Of a stretch of 44,081 nt of DNA, positions 24,788 through 33,821 are shown in pieces. The notes beneath the pieces were generated by a model. That model was given only the letters and a program-made list of their open reading frames with translations. It did not search any database and had not been told where the DNA came from. Origin of the DNA: Leptospira ilyithenensis (GTDB lineage: Bacteria > Spirochaetota > Leptospiria > Leptospirales > Leptospiraceae); the NCBI RefSeq assembly GCF_004771005.1, contig NZ_RQHV01000014.1, positions 1-44,081 of the forward strand. Direction: 5' to 3'. Numbering within the stretch: position 1 is the first letter of the stretch; each line of letters opens with the position of its first letter. The translations under genes and the position numbers were made by a program.

Positions 24788-25823
24788 GGATGAATTCTTA
24801 CAAGCAAGCTTTCAAGCATTTCCTCTTCCCGTTTTGATTTTGGTCATCATCGTCTCCATCCTATTTTTAGGCAAAGCGGCGGATGTCCTTGTTGATGAAG
24901 CGGTTTCCCTTTCGGCCAGGTGGGGTGTCCCTAAAATGATCATCGGCGCTACGATCGTAAGCCTCGGGACAACCCTCCCCGAAGTCTCCGTATCCGTCCT
25001 GGCCGCTCTGGAAGGAAATCCGGGGATTGCCCTGGGGAATGCAGTCGGTTCCATCATTTGCGATACGGGGCTCATCCTCGGGATTGCCATTCTGATTTCA
25101 CCACCTAGCATCGATAAGAGGCTTGTGAACCGACAAGGTTGGATTCAAGTAGGTTCGGGGTTTTTATTATTCTTTTTCGCTTTACCTTGGGAAAACGTTA
25201 CTTCCGCTTTTCAACAAGGCGGGCGGATCACGCAAAGCACCGGATTTCTTTTTCTAATACTACTGGCGGCTTATATTTACATCAGTATCAAATGGTCCCG
25301 TTCCAAACCGGGAGAAGCCGAAGCCGGGCTTGATGATATTTCGGAAAGAGAAGATTCCGCTCCTTTGTGGCAAGTATTACTCAAGTTAGCTGTTGCCATC
25401 GGAGTGGTAATCTTATCTTCCAAGGTGCTCATCCCTTCCGTCCAGGAAACTGCCATCCGTTTGTCAATCCCGGAGTCCATCATCGGTGCCACACTCGTCG
25501 CATTTGGAACTTCTTTGCCGGAACTGGTCACTGCAATCCAAGCCTCCAGGCGTGGACATTCCGAACTCGCGGTGGGAAATATCATCGGAGCGGACATATT
25601 GAACGTTCTATTCGTATCGGGAGCGGCGGCGGCTGTCACTTCCACGGGACTGGAAGCACCGAAAAACTTTTTTCAGTTTTTCTTTCCGGCAATGCTCATC
25701 GTTCTTGTGATATTCCGCGTAGGAATCGCCTTCTCCAAAGATACAATCAAACGACCGTTTGGTGTATTTCTGGTATTGATCTATGTTGCCGTAACTATCG
25801 CCGGATATTATTTCAAAGAATAG
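24786..25823 (+). CDS. calcium/sodium antiporter (CaCA family, YrbG-like)
   Basis: 345 aa, ATG at 24786 (MDEFLQASF); the longer frame upstream is antisense to the divergent gene. It is an inner-membrane protein with about ten helices and the two inverted alpha-repeats of CaCA exchangers: GATIVSLGTTLPEVSVSVLAALEGNPGIALGNAVGSIICDTGLILG and GATLVAFGTSLPELVTAIQASRRGHSELAVGNIIGADILNVLFV. The paired acidic residues (PE) bind the cation. An acidic loop (GEAEAGLDDISEREDS) lies between the halves. The 3' end overlaps dprA by 11 bp, convergent. Confidence 0.92.
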   Translation: MDEFLQASFQAFPLPVLILVIIVSILFLGKAADVLVDEAVSLSARWGVPKMIIGATIVSLGTTLPEVSVSVLAALEGNPGIALGNAVGSIICDTGLILGIAILISPPSIDKRLVNRQGWIQVGSGFLLFFFALPWENVTSAFQQGGRITQSTGFLFLILLAAYIYISIKWSRSKPGEAEAGLDDISEREDSAPLWQVLLKLAVAIGVVILSSKVLIPSVQETAIRLSIPESIIGATLVAFGTSLPELVTAIQASRRGHSELAVGNIIGADILNVLFVSGAAAAVTSTGLEAPKNFFQFFFPAMLIVLVIFRVGIAFSKDTIKRPFGVFLVLIYVAVTIAGYYFKE

Positions 25824-26787
25824 AAATCCAATGGGCGCCTCTTCCTAGAGGCGTCGTATTCCTCTCTCTTAAAAACTCCTTCTCACGATCTTTTTCTTTT
25901 TTCCAATCGGCAAACCCGATTGTTCTTTCATCACTTCTTTCCGCAGGATAATGAATCCATCCTTTGTCTTTTGCAATCTCTTCCCAAAGAATGGGATTTG
26001 CTCCGTCGTTCAGTAAATTTTTTCCGCCTGAATTATCAAACTGCAAAGGATGATCAAATACATGGATTTCCCTATTTTGAGAAAGTGCACTCATCGCCGT
26101 GGAAAGAGTTCCCGATTTGGAGCCCGATTCCATTATATAAACATGGAGAGACAGGCCGGAAATCACACGATTTCTTTTGGGAAAAGTCCATCTGGCCGGT
26201 TCCGTCTTTAACACAAATTCGGTGACGAGGCATGAACTCGGATCTTGTTTGACTCTTTTATAAAGATCCCGATTTCCGGGAGGATATTCCTGGTCCATGC
26301 ACGTTCCGAGCACTCCTAAAACGGGAATACCCAAATCCAAAGCGGAAACAAATGCTTCGCGATCAATGCCTAACGCCATCCCGGAAACGATCGTAAGATC
26401 AGTATGTTCCGATTTTAATTTTTCCACGACAAGTCTTGTCGCCAAACGGGAAACAGGAGACACTTTTCTGGTTCCTACGACGGAAACGAGATTTTTCTTT
26501 AAGACTTCTTTGTTGCCCCTGACGGCAAGAACCAAAGGAGGGTCGTAAATTTCTTTCAGATACCTGGGGTATCCTGAATCGTAGATGGATACCAATTGAA
26601 TGTCTTTGTTCGTTTCGGAATGAATCCATACACAACATTCATCTAATATTTGTTTGATGGTATCCCGACCAGCCAAGGAGAGGATCGCTTTTGACAAACC
26701 GTTCAAATCATCCGAGTCTTTCCATAATTTGTGCTTATGACAAAAGCCGCTGATCTTCGGGTGAGAAAAAAATACAATTGGGAACAC
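25813..26787 (-). CDS. dprA: DNA-processing protein DprA/Smf
   Basis: 324 aa, GTG start at 26787, 11 bp after the upstream lipoprotein gene. DprA loads RecA onto incoming single-stranded DNA in transformation; in species without known competence its role is unclear. Rossmann-like core: SVVGTRKVSPVSRLATRLVVEKL, IVSGMALGIDREAFVSALDLGIPVLGVLGTCMD, WTFPKRNRVISGLSLHVYIME, SKSGTLSTAMSALSQNREIHVF and NLLNDGANPI. The C-terminal winged-helix extension looks short or divergent. Confidence 0.93.
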   Translation of the reverse strand: MFPIVFFSHPKISGFCHKHKLWKDSDDLNGLSKAILSLAGRDTIKQILDECCVWIHSETNKDIQLVSIYDSGYPRYLKEIYDPPLVLAVRGNKEVLKKNLVSVVGTRKVSPVSRLATRLVVEKLKSEHTDLTIVSGMALGIDREAFVSALDLGIPVLGVLGTCMDQEYPPGNRDLYKRVKQDPSSCLVTEFVLKTEPARWTFPKRNRVISGLSLHVYIMESGSKSGTLSTAMSALSQNREIHVFDHPLQFDNSGGKNLLNDGANPILWEEIAKDKGWIHYPAERSDERTIGFADWKKEKDREKEFLRERNTTPLGRGAHWISIL

Positions 26788-26798
26788 TCACTAAGAGG

Positions 26799-27728
26799 TC
26801 AAAAATTGGTATTTTGGCCCCTTAATTTTTCCAAATTTTTCAAAACATTCTGGTAGGAAAGATTTTTCTCCAACGGTTCCCGAATGGCACCGCTCGTTTT
26901 CATCTCTTCCAAAATGGATTTGAGACGAATGTATTCGTTTTGTGCCTGGGACGATTTTCCTGTTTGATAAAGGAAGTTTGCTTTGGCAAATCTGGCCGGA
27001 ACATTATAAGGTTCCTTTTGCAAAACCAGATCCAATAACTGAAACGCAGTGTCCACCTCATCATAACCGGCATTAGTTTTTCCGGACCAATTCTCTCCTT
27101 TGATGGAAGAATCGAAATAAATAAGTGCGAGTTGAAATGGAAATCGGGTATCGTCTTTATCCAAACGGGACAATTGTTTGAGAAGTTGGATGGCCCTCGC
27201 TCTTCTGGTCGGTTCCCATCCCATATCCTTGGAGGCGTTTCCGAAAGCAAGAGCAGATTCAAATAACAACTGCTTATCGAGCTTTCCCAGCTCCATTGCT
27301 TTTTCAAAATAAGGGAGCGCCGATTCGAAGTTATGAATTTCATAACCTTTATTTTCCGTTTGCGCAATGATCGCTTCTTCATAATACTTGGCTCCCACTT
27401 CAAAGGAACCCGCCCTCATATAGGCGCGCGCAATCTTCCAGGAAAGGGCTCCTGCCTGATTGGTTTTTTGTACCATCTTGCGAATTCGTTTATCAAGTTC
27501 TTCAATCTCGGCTTCTTCCAGAGCCAATTTCTCTTTCCAATTTACGATGTCCGATTCGCTGGGAGGTTTTGCAAATTTCTGCTTCTCCCACTTGGATTTG
27601 GTAAGATCTTTCAGTTGGTCACAGGAAGTAAGGGAAATGCCAAACATTAGAAAAATAAAAATACGAAAGTAAGAGGTTTTGTTTTTGAAAACTCCGGAAA
27701 CCATGATTTGCACTAATTTATTTTCCAT
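26799..27728 (-). CDS. TPR-repeat lipoprotein
   Basis: 309 aa, ATG at 27728 with the ribosome site aaggaaat. The lipoprotein signal is IFLMFGISLTSC, the Cys being the lipidation site. The mature protein is mostly helical with tetratricopeptide-like repeats (LSWKIARAYMRAGSFEVGAKYYEEAI, ALPYFEKAMELGKLDKQLLFESALAFGNAS, FQLLDLVLQKEPYNVPARFAKANFLYQTGKSSQAQNEY). It probably scaffolds protein contacts in the periplasm. It is upstream of dprA in the same operon, but a shared function is not apparent. Confidence 0.85.
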   Translation of the reverse strand: MENKLVQIMVSGVFKNKTSYFRIFIFLMFGISLTSCDQLKDLTKSKWEKQKFAKPPSESDIVNWKEKLALEEAEIEELDKRIRKMVQKTNQAGALSWKIARAYMRAGSFEVGAKYYEEAIIAQTENKGYEIHNFESALPYFEKAMELGKLDKQLLFESALAFGNASKDMGWEPTRRARAIQLLKQLSRLDKDDTRFPFQLALIYFDSSIKGENWSGKTNAGYDEVDTAFQLLDLVLQKEPYNVPARFAKANFLYQTGKSSQAQNEYIRLKSILEEMKTSGAIREPLEKNLSYQNVLKNLEKLRGQNTNF

Positions 27729-27829
27729 ATTTCCTTAGTTCCTATTGGAAAGCCAAAATCCCGCTTTTTTTTGGCTCTTTAGTTCGAATTTAGTTTATTT
27801 CTTATGCCTGGCTAGAAAAAAATGAGATT

Positions 27830-28258
27830 ATGTCTCATGGAATCCGGGTTCTCTCGGAGGAAGATCTGCCTTTGCTTTCGGACTTGGAGAAACAATGTTT
27901 CCCCGGAGAAGAATGGACTTCCAAAATGCTCGCTTCCCATCTGGAGTATCACCAAGCATTTGTTTGGGAAGAAAATTCCGTCGTATCTTATGCGCTGGTC
28001 TGCGAAACTCCCTGGGAAGTTGAAATTTTCAGAATCGCCACCCTGCCCACCTATCAGAGAAAAGGTGCCGCATTTAAATTTTTGGAATCCATTTTGAAAC
28101 GATTTGCCACAAAAGATTTTTTTCTGGAAGTAAAAGAGTCCAATTTGCCAGCACTCTTCTTATATGAAAAATCAGGATTTTCCATCCTGGAAAAACGAAA
28201 AAATTATTATCCCGACGGATCTACCGCAATCATTATGTTAAGGAAAAAAGAATTATGA
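27830..28258 (+). CDS. rimI: ribosomal protein S18 alanine N-acetyltransferase-like GNAT enzyme
   Basis: 142 aa, ATG at 27830. GNAT fold: acetyl-CoA loop IFRIATLPTYQRKGAAFKFLE (R/Q-x-x-G-x-A) and the RimI-type tail FLEVKESNLPALFLYEKSGFSILEKRKNYYPDGSTAIIML. RimI acetylates the N-terminal Ala of ribosomal protein S18. A short N-terminal region and normal length support it, though other GNAT peptides are possible. Its stop overlaps the SDR gene start (ATGA, 28255-28258), making it the first gene of a three-gene operon. Confidence 0.85.
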   Translation: MSHGIRVLSEEDLPLLSDLEKQCFPGEEWTSKMLASHLEYHQAFVWEENSVVSYALVCETPWEVEIFRIATLPTYQRKGAAFKFLESILKRFATKDFFLEVKESNLPALFLYEKSGFSILEKRKNYYPDGSTAIIMLRKKEL

Positions 28259-29028
28259 AAAATGCCTATGTTACAGGTGCCTCTCAAGGAATCGGAAAAG
28301 AATTCGTTCGGGCTTTGGCACAAGATTATAATGTATTCTTAATCTCACGTTCCGCCGCAGACTTAAACAAAGCCATTGTGGAAATAGAACCGAGAAGCAG
28401 AGGAATGTTAAAAGCAATCTCTTTGGATCTCACTAAAAAAAAGGAACAGGAAGAACTCGCCTCCATTCTGGAAAAAGACAAAGACTTCGAACTTTTGGTA
28501 AATAATGCAGGATTCGGAACCGTAGGTGAATTTGCAGGGCTTGACTTAGAACAAGAGTTAGATGAAATCAACCTGAACGTAAAGGCACTTGTTCTTTTAA
28601 GTCATAAGGCTTTAAATAAATTCAAAAAAACGGGAAAAGGTTTCTTGATCAACGTTGCCTCCGTCGCAGGTTATCTGCCGGCTCCGGGTAGCGCAACTTA
28701 TGCGGCGACAAAAGCATTTGTAAAATCATTTACGGAAAGTCTTCACGAAGAGGCAAAACCTTACGGGATTTATGTGCAAGCCTTGTGTCCGGGTCTCACT
28801 CATTCGGATTTTCACCAAAGGGCAGGAATAGAAAAATCAAAATATCCTTCCCTACTTTGGCAAAATGCAAACGAAGTTGTAGAAGAATCCCTTTCCGCAC
28901 TTCGCTATAATAAAGCGGTGTGTATCACAGGGGTAGTCAATCAAGGTGCAATCAGTCTAACAGAGCTTATGCCAAGGGCACTGCTTCGGAAAACGGCAGG
29001 GCTGTTTCTCAAATTTGACAGGAAATAA
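28255..29028 (+). CDS. short-chain dehydrogenase/reductase
   Basis: 257 aa, classical SDR. NAD(P)-binding VTGASQGIGKEF near the N-terminus (TGxxxGxG), NNAG motif in LLVNNAGFGTVGEF, and the catalytic Ser-Tyr-Lys as INVASVAGYLPAPGSATYAATKAFVKSF, then CPGLTHSDFH. Substrate unknown; the closest pattern is the DltE/YqjQ-type group of general reductases. It is coupled to rimI upstream and 3 bp before the DUF445 gene. Confidence 0.9.
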   Translation: MKNAYVTGASQGIGKEFVRALAQDYNVFLISRSAADLNKAIVEIEPRSRGMLKAISLDLTKKKEQEELASILEKDKDFELLVNNAGFGTVGEFAGLDLEQELDEINLNVKALVLLSHKALNKFKKTGKGFLINVASVAGYLPAPGSATYAATKAFVKSFTESLHEEAKPYGIYVQALCPGLTHSDFHQRAGIEKSKYPSLLWQNANEVVEESLSALRYNKAVCITGVVNQGAISLTELMPRALLRKTAGLFLKFDRK

Positions 29029-29031
29029 AAG

Positions 29032-30366
29032 ATGGATATTGCAAAAGTTGATTCCTGGTATAGAAAGAGTTTGGTGTTTTTTTCCATTATTGCCGGTGGA
29101 TTCCAAGTGTATCTGCCCGACAATATTTGGATTGATGCCTGTTTTGTGATCCTTATGGCGGGAGTGGTAGGTTATTTTACCAATTTTCTCGCAATTAAAA
29201 TGTTGTTTCAGCCTAAAGCGGGTAAGGTGCTCGGTTGGGAAGGACTCGTTCCCAAAAACAAACCGAAGATCGCAAAATCGTTAGGAGAAAGTATTCAAAA
29301 CAATCTACTGCACCCTGACATCATTCTCTCTTATATCTATGAGAGAAACCTGGTGGAATCAGGTGTGCAAAAAATAGTCAAAGAAATCGACGAAGCCATT
29401 CACAACGATGAAATCCGGGAGATGTTGGTAACAAAGATCATTACCATATTGAAAGAGAGAGGTCCCGAGATATTGGAAGTTATCTTTGATTTTTCGGAGG
29501 AGACCATTAAAAAGATGGCTTCGCGGCCGGAAGAAATTCAAAAGCTCTGGGTCTACACCCGCAACAAGCTGATGGATTACCTCAACGAACAAACCAATCG
29601 GGAAGAGATCGGAAACCAACTGCGTGTTGTACTGCTGGAAGAGATGCCGAGACTTGCAAATCTTTTGAATGAAGGTTTGGAAGATTATCTTAAAACCAGA
29701 AACACTCTCGGTAAAATCGGAATCGGAGTGAAAAAAATATTCTCATTCAATGACGAAGCTATTCAGGAATTACTCGAAAGATTTGTGCAAGATCCCGAAA
29801 CATCGGATCAATTTATGGGAATGATGGATGAAGTTATGGCAAGATTGCAGGAAAGATTGGATTCAAAAGAAACCCAAGACTTCATCACAGGAAAAATTTC
29901 CGATTGGCTGTCAGCAAGCGGTGATTATGCGAGACAAAACCTATTGCCGAACGGTATCGAAAGACTTCAGTCTTATTTGGATGACCCTAGCAATTGGGAA
30001 GAAATCGAAAAGAATTTCTTCCGTGCTGTGGATTGGATCAAAAACAGACTTGTGGAATTTATGAACAGCGAAGAAGGAAAGATTTATCTAAAGAAAAATA
30101 TAGAGAAATTCGTCCACAAAATCAATGTTACCGCACTTGTGGAAGAACGAGTGATGGAATTGGACACGGATGATCTGGAAAAGATGATTTTGGACAATAC
30201 GGGCGGAAACCTGGTCGTCATTCAATTCTTAGGCGGGATCCTGGGTATGATTGCGGGACTCGTTCAGGTTCATATCTACTTTGGGATACCCGTAGGGGCG
30301 CTTGTTGGGATCACGTACATTGCCCATTACAGAAATAAGCGGAAACAGGAGAAGGTTGCGGAATAA
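29032..30366 (+). CDS. DUF445 family membrane protein
   Basis: 444 aa. An N-terminal pair of membrane segments (SLVFFSIIAGGFQVYLP, ACFVILMAGVVGYFTNFLAIKMLFQP) carries the family hallmark GYFTNxLAIKMLF-P and LGWEGLVPKNKPKIA. A long amphipathic helical middle (about residues 90-370) follows, and a C-terminal membrane hairpin FLGGILGMIAGLVQVHIYFGIPVGALVGITYIAHY. Function unknown; DUF445 proteins are envelope proteins of many bacteria. It ends the rimI-SDR operon. Confidence 0.92.
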   Translation: MDIAKVDSWYRKSLVFFSIIAGGFQVYLPDNIWIDACFVILMAGVVGYFTNFLAIKMLFQPKAGKVLGWEGLVPKNKPKIAKSLGESIQNNLLHPDIILSYIYERNLVESGVQKIVKEIDEAIHNDEIREMLVTKIITILKERGPEILEVIFDFSEETIKKMASRPEEIQKLWVYTRNKLMDYLNEQTNREEIGNQLRVVLLEEMPRLANLLNEGLEDYLKTRNTLGKIGIGVKKIFSFNDEAIQELLERFVQDPETSDQFMGMMDEVMARLQERLDSKETQDFITGKISDWLSASGDYARQNLLPNGIERLQSYLDDPSNWEEIEKNFFRAVDWIKNRLVEFMNSEEGKIYLKKNIEKFVHKINVTALVEERVMELDTDDLEKMILDNTGGNLVVIQFLGGILGMIAGLVQVHIYFGIPVGALVGITYIAHYRNKRKQEKVAE

Positions 30367-30425
30367 CAGGGGTTTGATACACGAACGGGTGACAAGGATT
30401 TGAGATAAAACGTTGTGCGGATATA

Positions 30426-30454
30426 AAAAAGGAACCTCTATGAGATCCCTTTTT
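30426..30454. terminator. bidirectional intrinsic terminator
   Basis: The inverted repeat aaaaaggaacctc / gagatccctttt (10 of 13 pairs, small loop tat) is flanked by A-runs and T-runs on both sides. It sits between the convergent DUF445 and lipoprotein genes and should end both transcripts. Confidence 0.65.
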
Positions 30455-30475
30455 ATTAAGTTTCTAAAAATTTGC

Positions 30476-31315
30476 TTAATTACCTTTGTGAACTACACTT
30501 ACATTGTCTTTTTCAAATAGAGTGACTTTTCCTGATTTTGAAATCATTGTATATGTATCGACCGCTTGGATTACACGAACGTTGGTATATACGTCGCTCT
30601 TCTTCGTAACAAGAGTATCCTGAAATTTCATTTCATCGTCTCCAGCCTCAGGCATCAATTTCATAGCAACGATCTCATCATTTCTGCTCAAAGCTGCCAG
30701 ATAATCTTGTGTAGTAAGACTCAGAATATCTTTTTTGGAATATGTAATCAAATTGATCCATAGAAACGGAATATTCACCAACCAGGAAAATCCCCATCTG
30801 GTTGTATCATATACTTTTGTATTAATAGTAACATAGTTCTTTTTGCCTTTATCATATCGAAAAGCTTTGTATTCTATATTATACCCGTCTTCTGTCCATG
30901 CAGGGATAAGCGCGGCTGTGAAATACCAAGTAAGATAAGTCCAAATAATACCTAATCCACCAAACGATTTTTCTTTGATAAAAATCTCAACAAAGAGAGG
31001 ATCTTGACCTTTCTCTTTTTCAGTATAATCTAACATAGAATAATGCTCTAGCGCAGTAGAAAAAAGGTCAGTTGAATCAATTCCTTGTCTAACAGCAGTT
31101 TTTAAATCTGCATTGGTGGTAGCTACGTTGTAATGAAGAGGGAATTTTTTACCTGCTGGTTTCTTAATGGAAATTTGTGCTGGATCCGGTTCTCCGGTGT
31201 ACCACATAATACAAGATTGGGATAAAAATCCACCAATGACCAAAACCATCATTAGGGAAAACTTAGAAAAGGTTCTCTTAACCGAAAGTAATTCGGAATT
31301 TTTTTTAAATATCAT
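30476..31315 (-). CDS. hypothetical lipoprotein
   Basis: 279 aa, ATG at 31315. Lipoprotein signal FSLMMVLVIGGFLSQSC, with Cys followed by IMWYTGEPDPAQ. The mature chain contains two hydrophobic stretches (GLGIIWTYLTWYFTAALIPAW and WGFSWLVNIPFLWINLITY) that look like membrane-embedded or buried segments, and a C-terminal beta-like region (VRVIQAVDTYTMISKSGKVTLFE). It resembles other Leptospira lipoproteins, but I cannot assign a family. Confidence 0.75.
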   Translation of the reverse strand: MIFKKNSELLSVKRTFSKFSLMMVLVIGGFLSQSCIMWYTGEPDPAQISIKKPAGKKFPLHYNVATTNADLKTAVRQGIDSTDLFSTALEHYSMLDYTEKEKGQDPLFVEIFIKEKSFGGLGIIWTYLTWYFTAALIPAWTEDGYNIEYKAFRYDKGKKNYVTINTKVYDTTRWGFSWLVNIPFLWINLITYSKKDILSLTTQDYLAALSRNDEIVAMKLMPEAGDDEMKFQDTLVTKKSDVYTNVRVIQAVDTYTMISKSGKVTLFEKDNVSVVHKGN

Positions 31316-31685
31316 TTTATTTGCCGACTCCTATAAAATATATACAATCGTTAGATTCACGGTAATTTTACAAGTGAATTCGGCTTTGGATGAAGATTTT
31401 GAGAAATACAGCACCTGTTACAGGATGCAACAAAAACATGTGTTTGCCAAAAAACTCGTGTTAAATAAAATATTTTCTTTTTCTTTTTTGGGAATGGAAA
31501 ACAAAATCCTTTCTAAAAAACTAATTTCATCAGGATTTATCCTAAAAATTTAAGGAATTTACAAACAAGTGGAGTGAAGAGGTCAGCTTCGATATCCCAG
31601 ACGAGACAGTAACCACTTGAACAAGGGATACATATCTCGGCCAGAACGGATGGATCTGCTTAATGATCGGTGTTAAATACTACTT
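31316..31685. other. 370-bp intergenic region
   Basis: The half next to the lipoprotein gene is AT-rich and should hold its promoter. The half next to the topoisomerase operon (31560-31680) is less AT-rich and contains a 7-bp inverted repeat caagtgg / ccacttg (31566-31619). On the minus strand it opens a short frame ending RDMYPLFKWLLSRLGYRS, possibly the tail of a lost gene. No gene is called. Confidence 0.4.
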
Positions 31686-33818
31686 CTAATCCTCAATCAC
31701 ACTCATGGAGTATTCGGAAATAGCCTCTCTTCTTTTATCCGCATAATCCTTGTGAAACCATAGGTCCTGGATGGTTTTGGCGCTTTTTTTATTGCCGATG
31801 GTGATCTTTGTCATACACTCATCCACGGCAAACTTCATCGCTTCTTTTCCCGTCTCTCCCAAACCTTTGTTACGTTTTTTGCGAGTGATCTCAGACCCGG
31901 TTTTGTTCACTTTTATGACCAATTTGTCATAATCCGAATCATCAATACAGAAAACCGTTTCCTTTTTGGCATCTTTCCATTTCACATCCACTTCATAAAG
32001 AGGGGCGGAGGAAATATTGATAAAACCTATTTCATACAGCTCAGGCCAATATTCGTAAAAGAAAGACAACATCAAAGAACGAATCGCATAACCGTCAAAA
32101 TCCGCATCCGTAATGATACTGATTTTATCATAATGCAATTCATCGATCGACTTCACCTTTCCATCCAAAGGAAGACCGCAGATCGCAACGATGTTTTTTA
32201 ACTCTTCGTTTTGCATCGCTTTGGCGAGAGACATGCCCTTACAGTTCAAAGGTTTTCCACGAAGAGGAAACAAACCGTGAAGTTTAGGATTTCTGGCAGG
32301 ACGAAGGCCGGCAATCGCAGAGTCCCCTTCCGCAACAAACAGCACCCTACCTACATCATTTGGTTTTCCCGTAGGCGGCATAAGTTTAGGGATATTATTT
32401 CTTGAAGCTTTTCTAAGGCCTTTCTGCGCGTCTTCCAATTGTTTCAATTGGGTTCTGCGCTCCATTACCATTTTTACTTCTTCCACAAGACCGGTTTTTT
32501 TCAAAAGTTTATCCAAATGTTTATCAACGGCCTTGCGAATATCTTCGTTCAAGTCATTGATCAGATAGGATTTGTCTTGGGATTTAAAACGAGGGTTGAG
32601 AATGCGCAAATTCACGTACATGTGAAAGCAACTTCTCACATCATTACGCGTACATTGTGTATTTAGTTTTTTCTCCAGGGATATGATTTGTGATTTTTTG
32701 CGAATCTCATCACAAAGTCTGTTTTCCAAATATTCAATCGCGGAACCGCCTTGCGGGCAGAAGATGGAGTTCACCCAAGTAAGGGTCTTGTTCTGGCCGA
32801 CCACCGCGTATGTATCCATATTGATCTGCGAAGCGGAAGTTTTGTCAGTATAATCCAGTTTATAGTAGATCATCTCGGAATTGCTGAAAATCTCATCAAA
32901 ACCTTTTTTGAATTTATACTTTTCTTTGCCGGATTTATGAATGAAAACAACTTCCAAACCGGGATTGGACATGGCAATATCCTGCAAATACTGTTTCACC
33001 AAATCAATATTAAATGAAACATCCAGATTATTGAAATAGGCCGGATTCAATTCAAACTCTACAGTCGTTCCGTGATCTTCTTTCTTTGCAGCTTCAATCA
33101 CTGCATTCATGCCCGCTTTTTCGGAAGGAACCTTCAATTGTTTGATTTGTTCCGGGGCCAGACTCGGGCAATCGGTAAAATTCCCATGCTCGTCAAAATA
33201 TAGAAAAGTTCTTTCCTGATCGTCTTTAGGAAGCTTGAAAGCACGGATTACTTTTTTTACGTCTTCAGTGATGGTAAAAGTCTTTTTATACGCCTTACTA
33301 TTGTTAACTGTTTTTACACGAAAGAAAGAAGATACCATTCTTACAAGAGAAATACCCACACCGTTTTGACCCGCAACATGGTCTTCTTTGACTTTATCGT
33401 CAAAGTTTTCACCGTACATCAAATGGAGATACACACCTTCCGCGTTGTCCGCAGGAATCCCGCGGCCGTTGTCCTGAATGGTAACCCGTTTTCTATCATT
33501 GGAAAGCTGAACAATCAATTTGTTCATCTTGTCCTTTTCCTGGATGGATTTATCGTTTAGGTTTTTACGATATTCATCCACACAGTTCATACAAGACTCA
33601 TCCAAACATTTAATCTTTGCCGGGATATCCGAAAGTTCTTCGTGTGTGATATCGTATTTTCCTGCGCTGTCTTTTGTAAAAAAATGCTGTTCGAATGTGG
33701 ACAATGAGTTCTGCCCGAGCCACATCCCCGTACGCATACGAACGTGTTCTACGTTCGATAGTTTTTTAAAATTACGCGAGTTAGATGATGCTGATTTGTC
33801 TTGTTTTGTTTGTGCCAT
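31686..33818 (-). CDS. type IIA DNA topoisomerase ATPase/TOPRIM subunit, T4/eukaryote-like
   Basis: 710 aa. GHKL ATPase: ESCMNCVDE (E74, N78), DNGRG (116-120), and the lid [11 protein letters not shown] (149-159), where the position that is His in GyrB/ParE (GLHGVG) is Asn, as in T4 phage and eukaryotic topoisomerase II. The TOPRIM part has EGDSA (497-501) with [12 protein letters not shown] after it, and IITDADFDG (568-576) with the metal Asp residues. It opens and passes DNA together with the subunit encoded 3 bp upstream. It is not an ordinary GyrB or ParE. Length lies between GyrB (about 800) and T4 gp39 (about 516). Confidence 0.85.
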   Translation of the reverse strand: MAQTKQDKSASSNSRNFKKLSNVEHVRMRTGMWLGQNSLSTFEQHFFTKDSAGKYDITHEELSDIPAKIKCLDESCMNCVDEYRKNLNDKSIQEKDKMNKLIVQLSNDRKRVTIQDNGRGIPADNAEGVYLHLMYGENFDDKVKEDHVAGQNGVGISLVRMVSSFFRVKTVNNSKAYKKTFTITEDVKKVIRAFKLPKDDQERTFLYFDEHGNFTDCPSLAPEQIKQLKVPSEKAGMNAVIEAAKKEDHGTTVEFELNPAYFNNLDVSFNIDLVKQYLQDIAMSNPGLEVVFIHKSGKEKYKFKKGFDEIFSNSEMIYYKLDYTDKTSASQINMDTYAVVGQNKTLTWVNSIFCPQGGSAIEYLENRLCDEIRKKSQIISLEKKLNTQCTRNDVRSCFHMYVNLRILNPRFKSQDKSYLINDLNEDIRKAVDKHLDKLLKKTGLVEEVKMVMERRTQLKQLEDAQKGLRKASRNNIPKLMPPTGKPNDVGRVLFVAEGDSAIAGLRPARNPKLHGLFPLRGKPLNCKGMSLAKAMQNEELKNIVAICGLPLDGKVKSIDELHYDKISIITDADFDGYAIRSLMLSFFYEYWPELYEIGFINISSAPLYEVDVKWKDAKKETVFCIDDSDYDKLVIKVNKTGSEITRKKRNKGLGETGKEAMKFAVDECMTKITIGNKKSAKTIQDLWFHKDYADKRREAISEYSMSVIED

Positions 33819-33821
33819 ATA

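Noticed and set aside
27750..27776. Inverted repeat agccaaaa / ttttggct between the TPR lipoprotein and rimI.
   Set aside because: It lies between divergent genes, where no transcript needs ending, and the arms are mostly A/T runs. Chance is likely.
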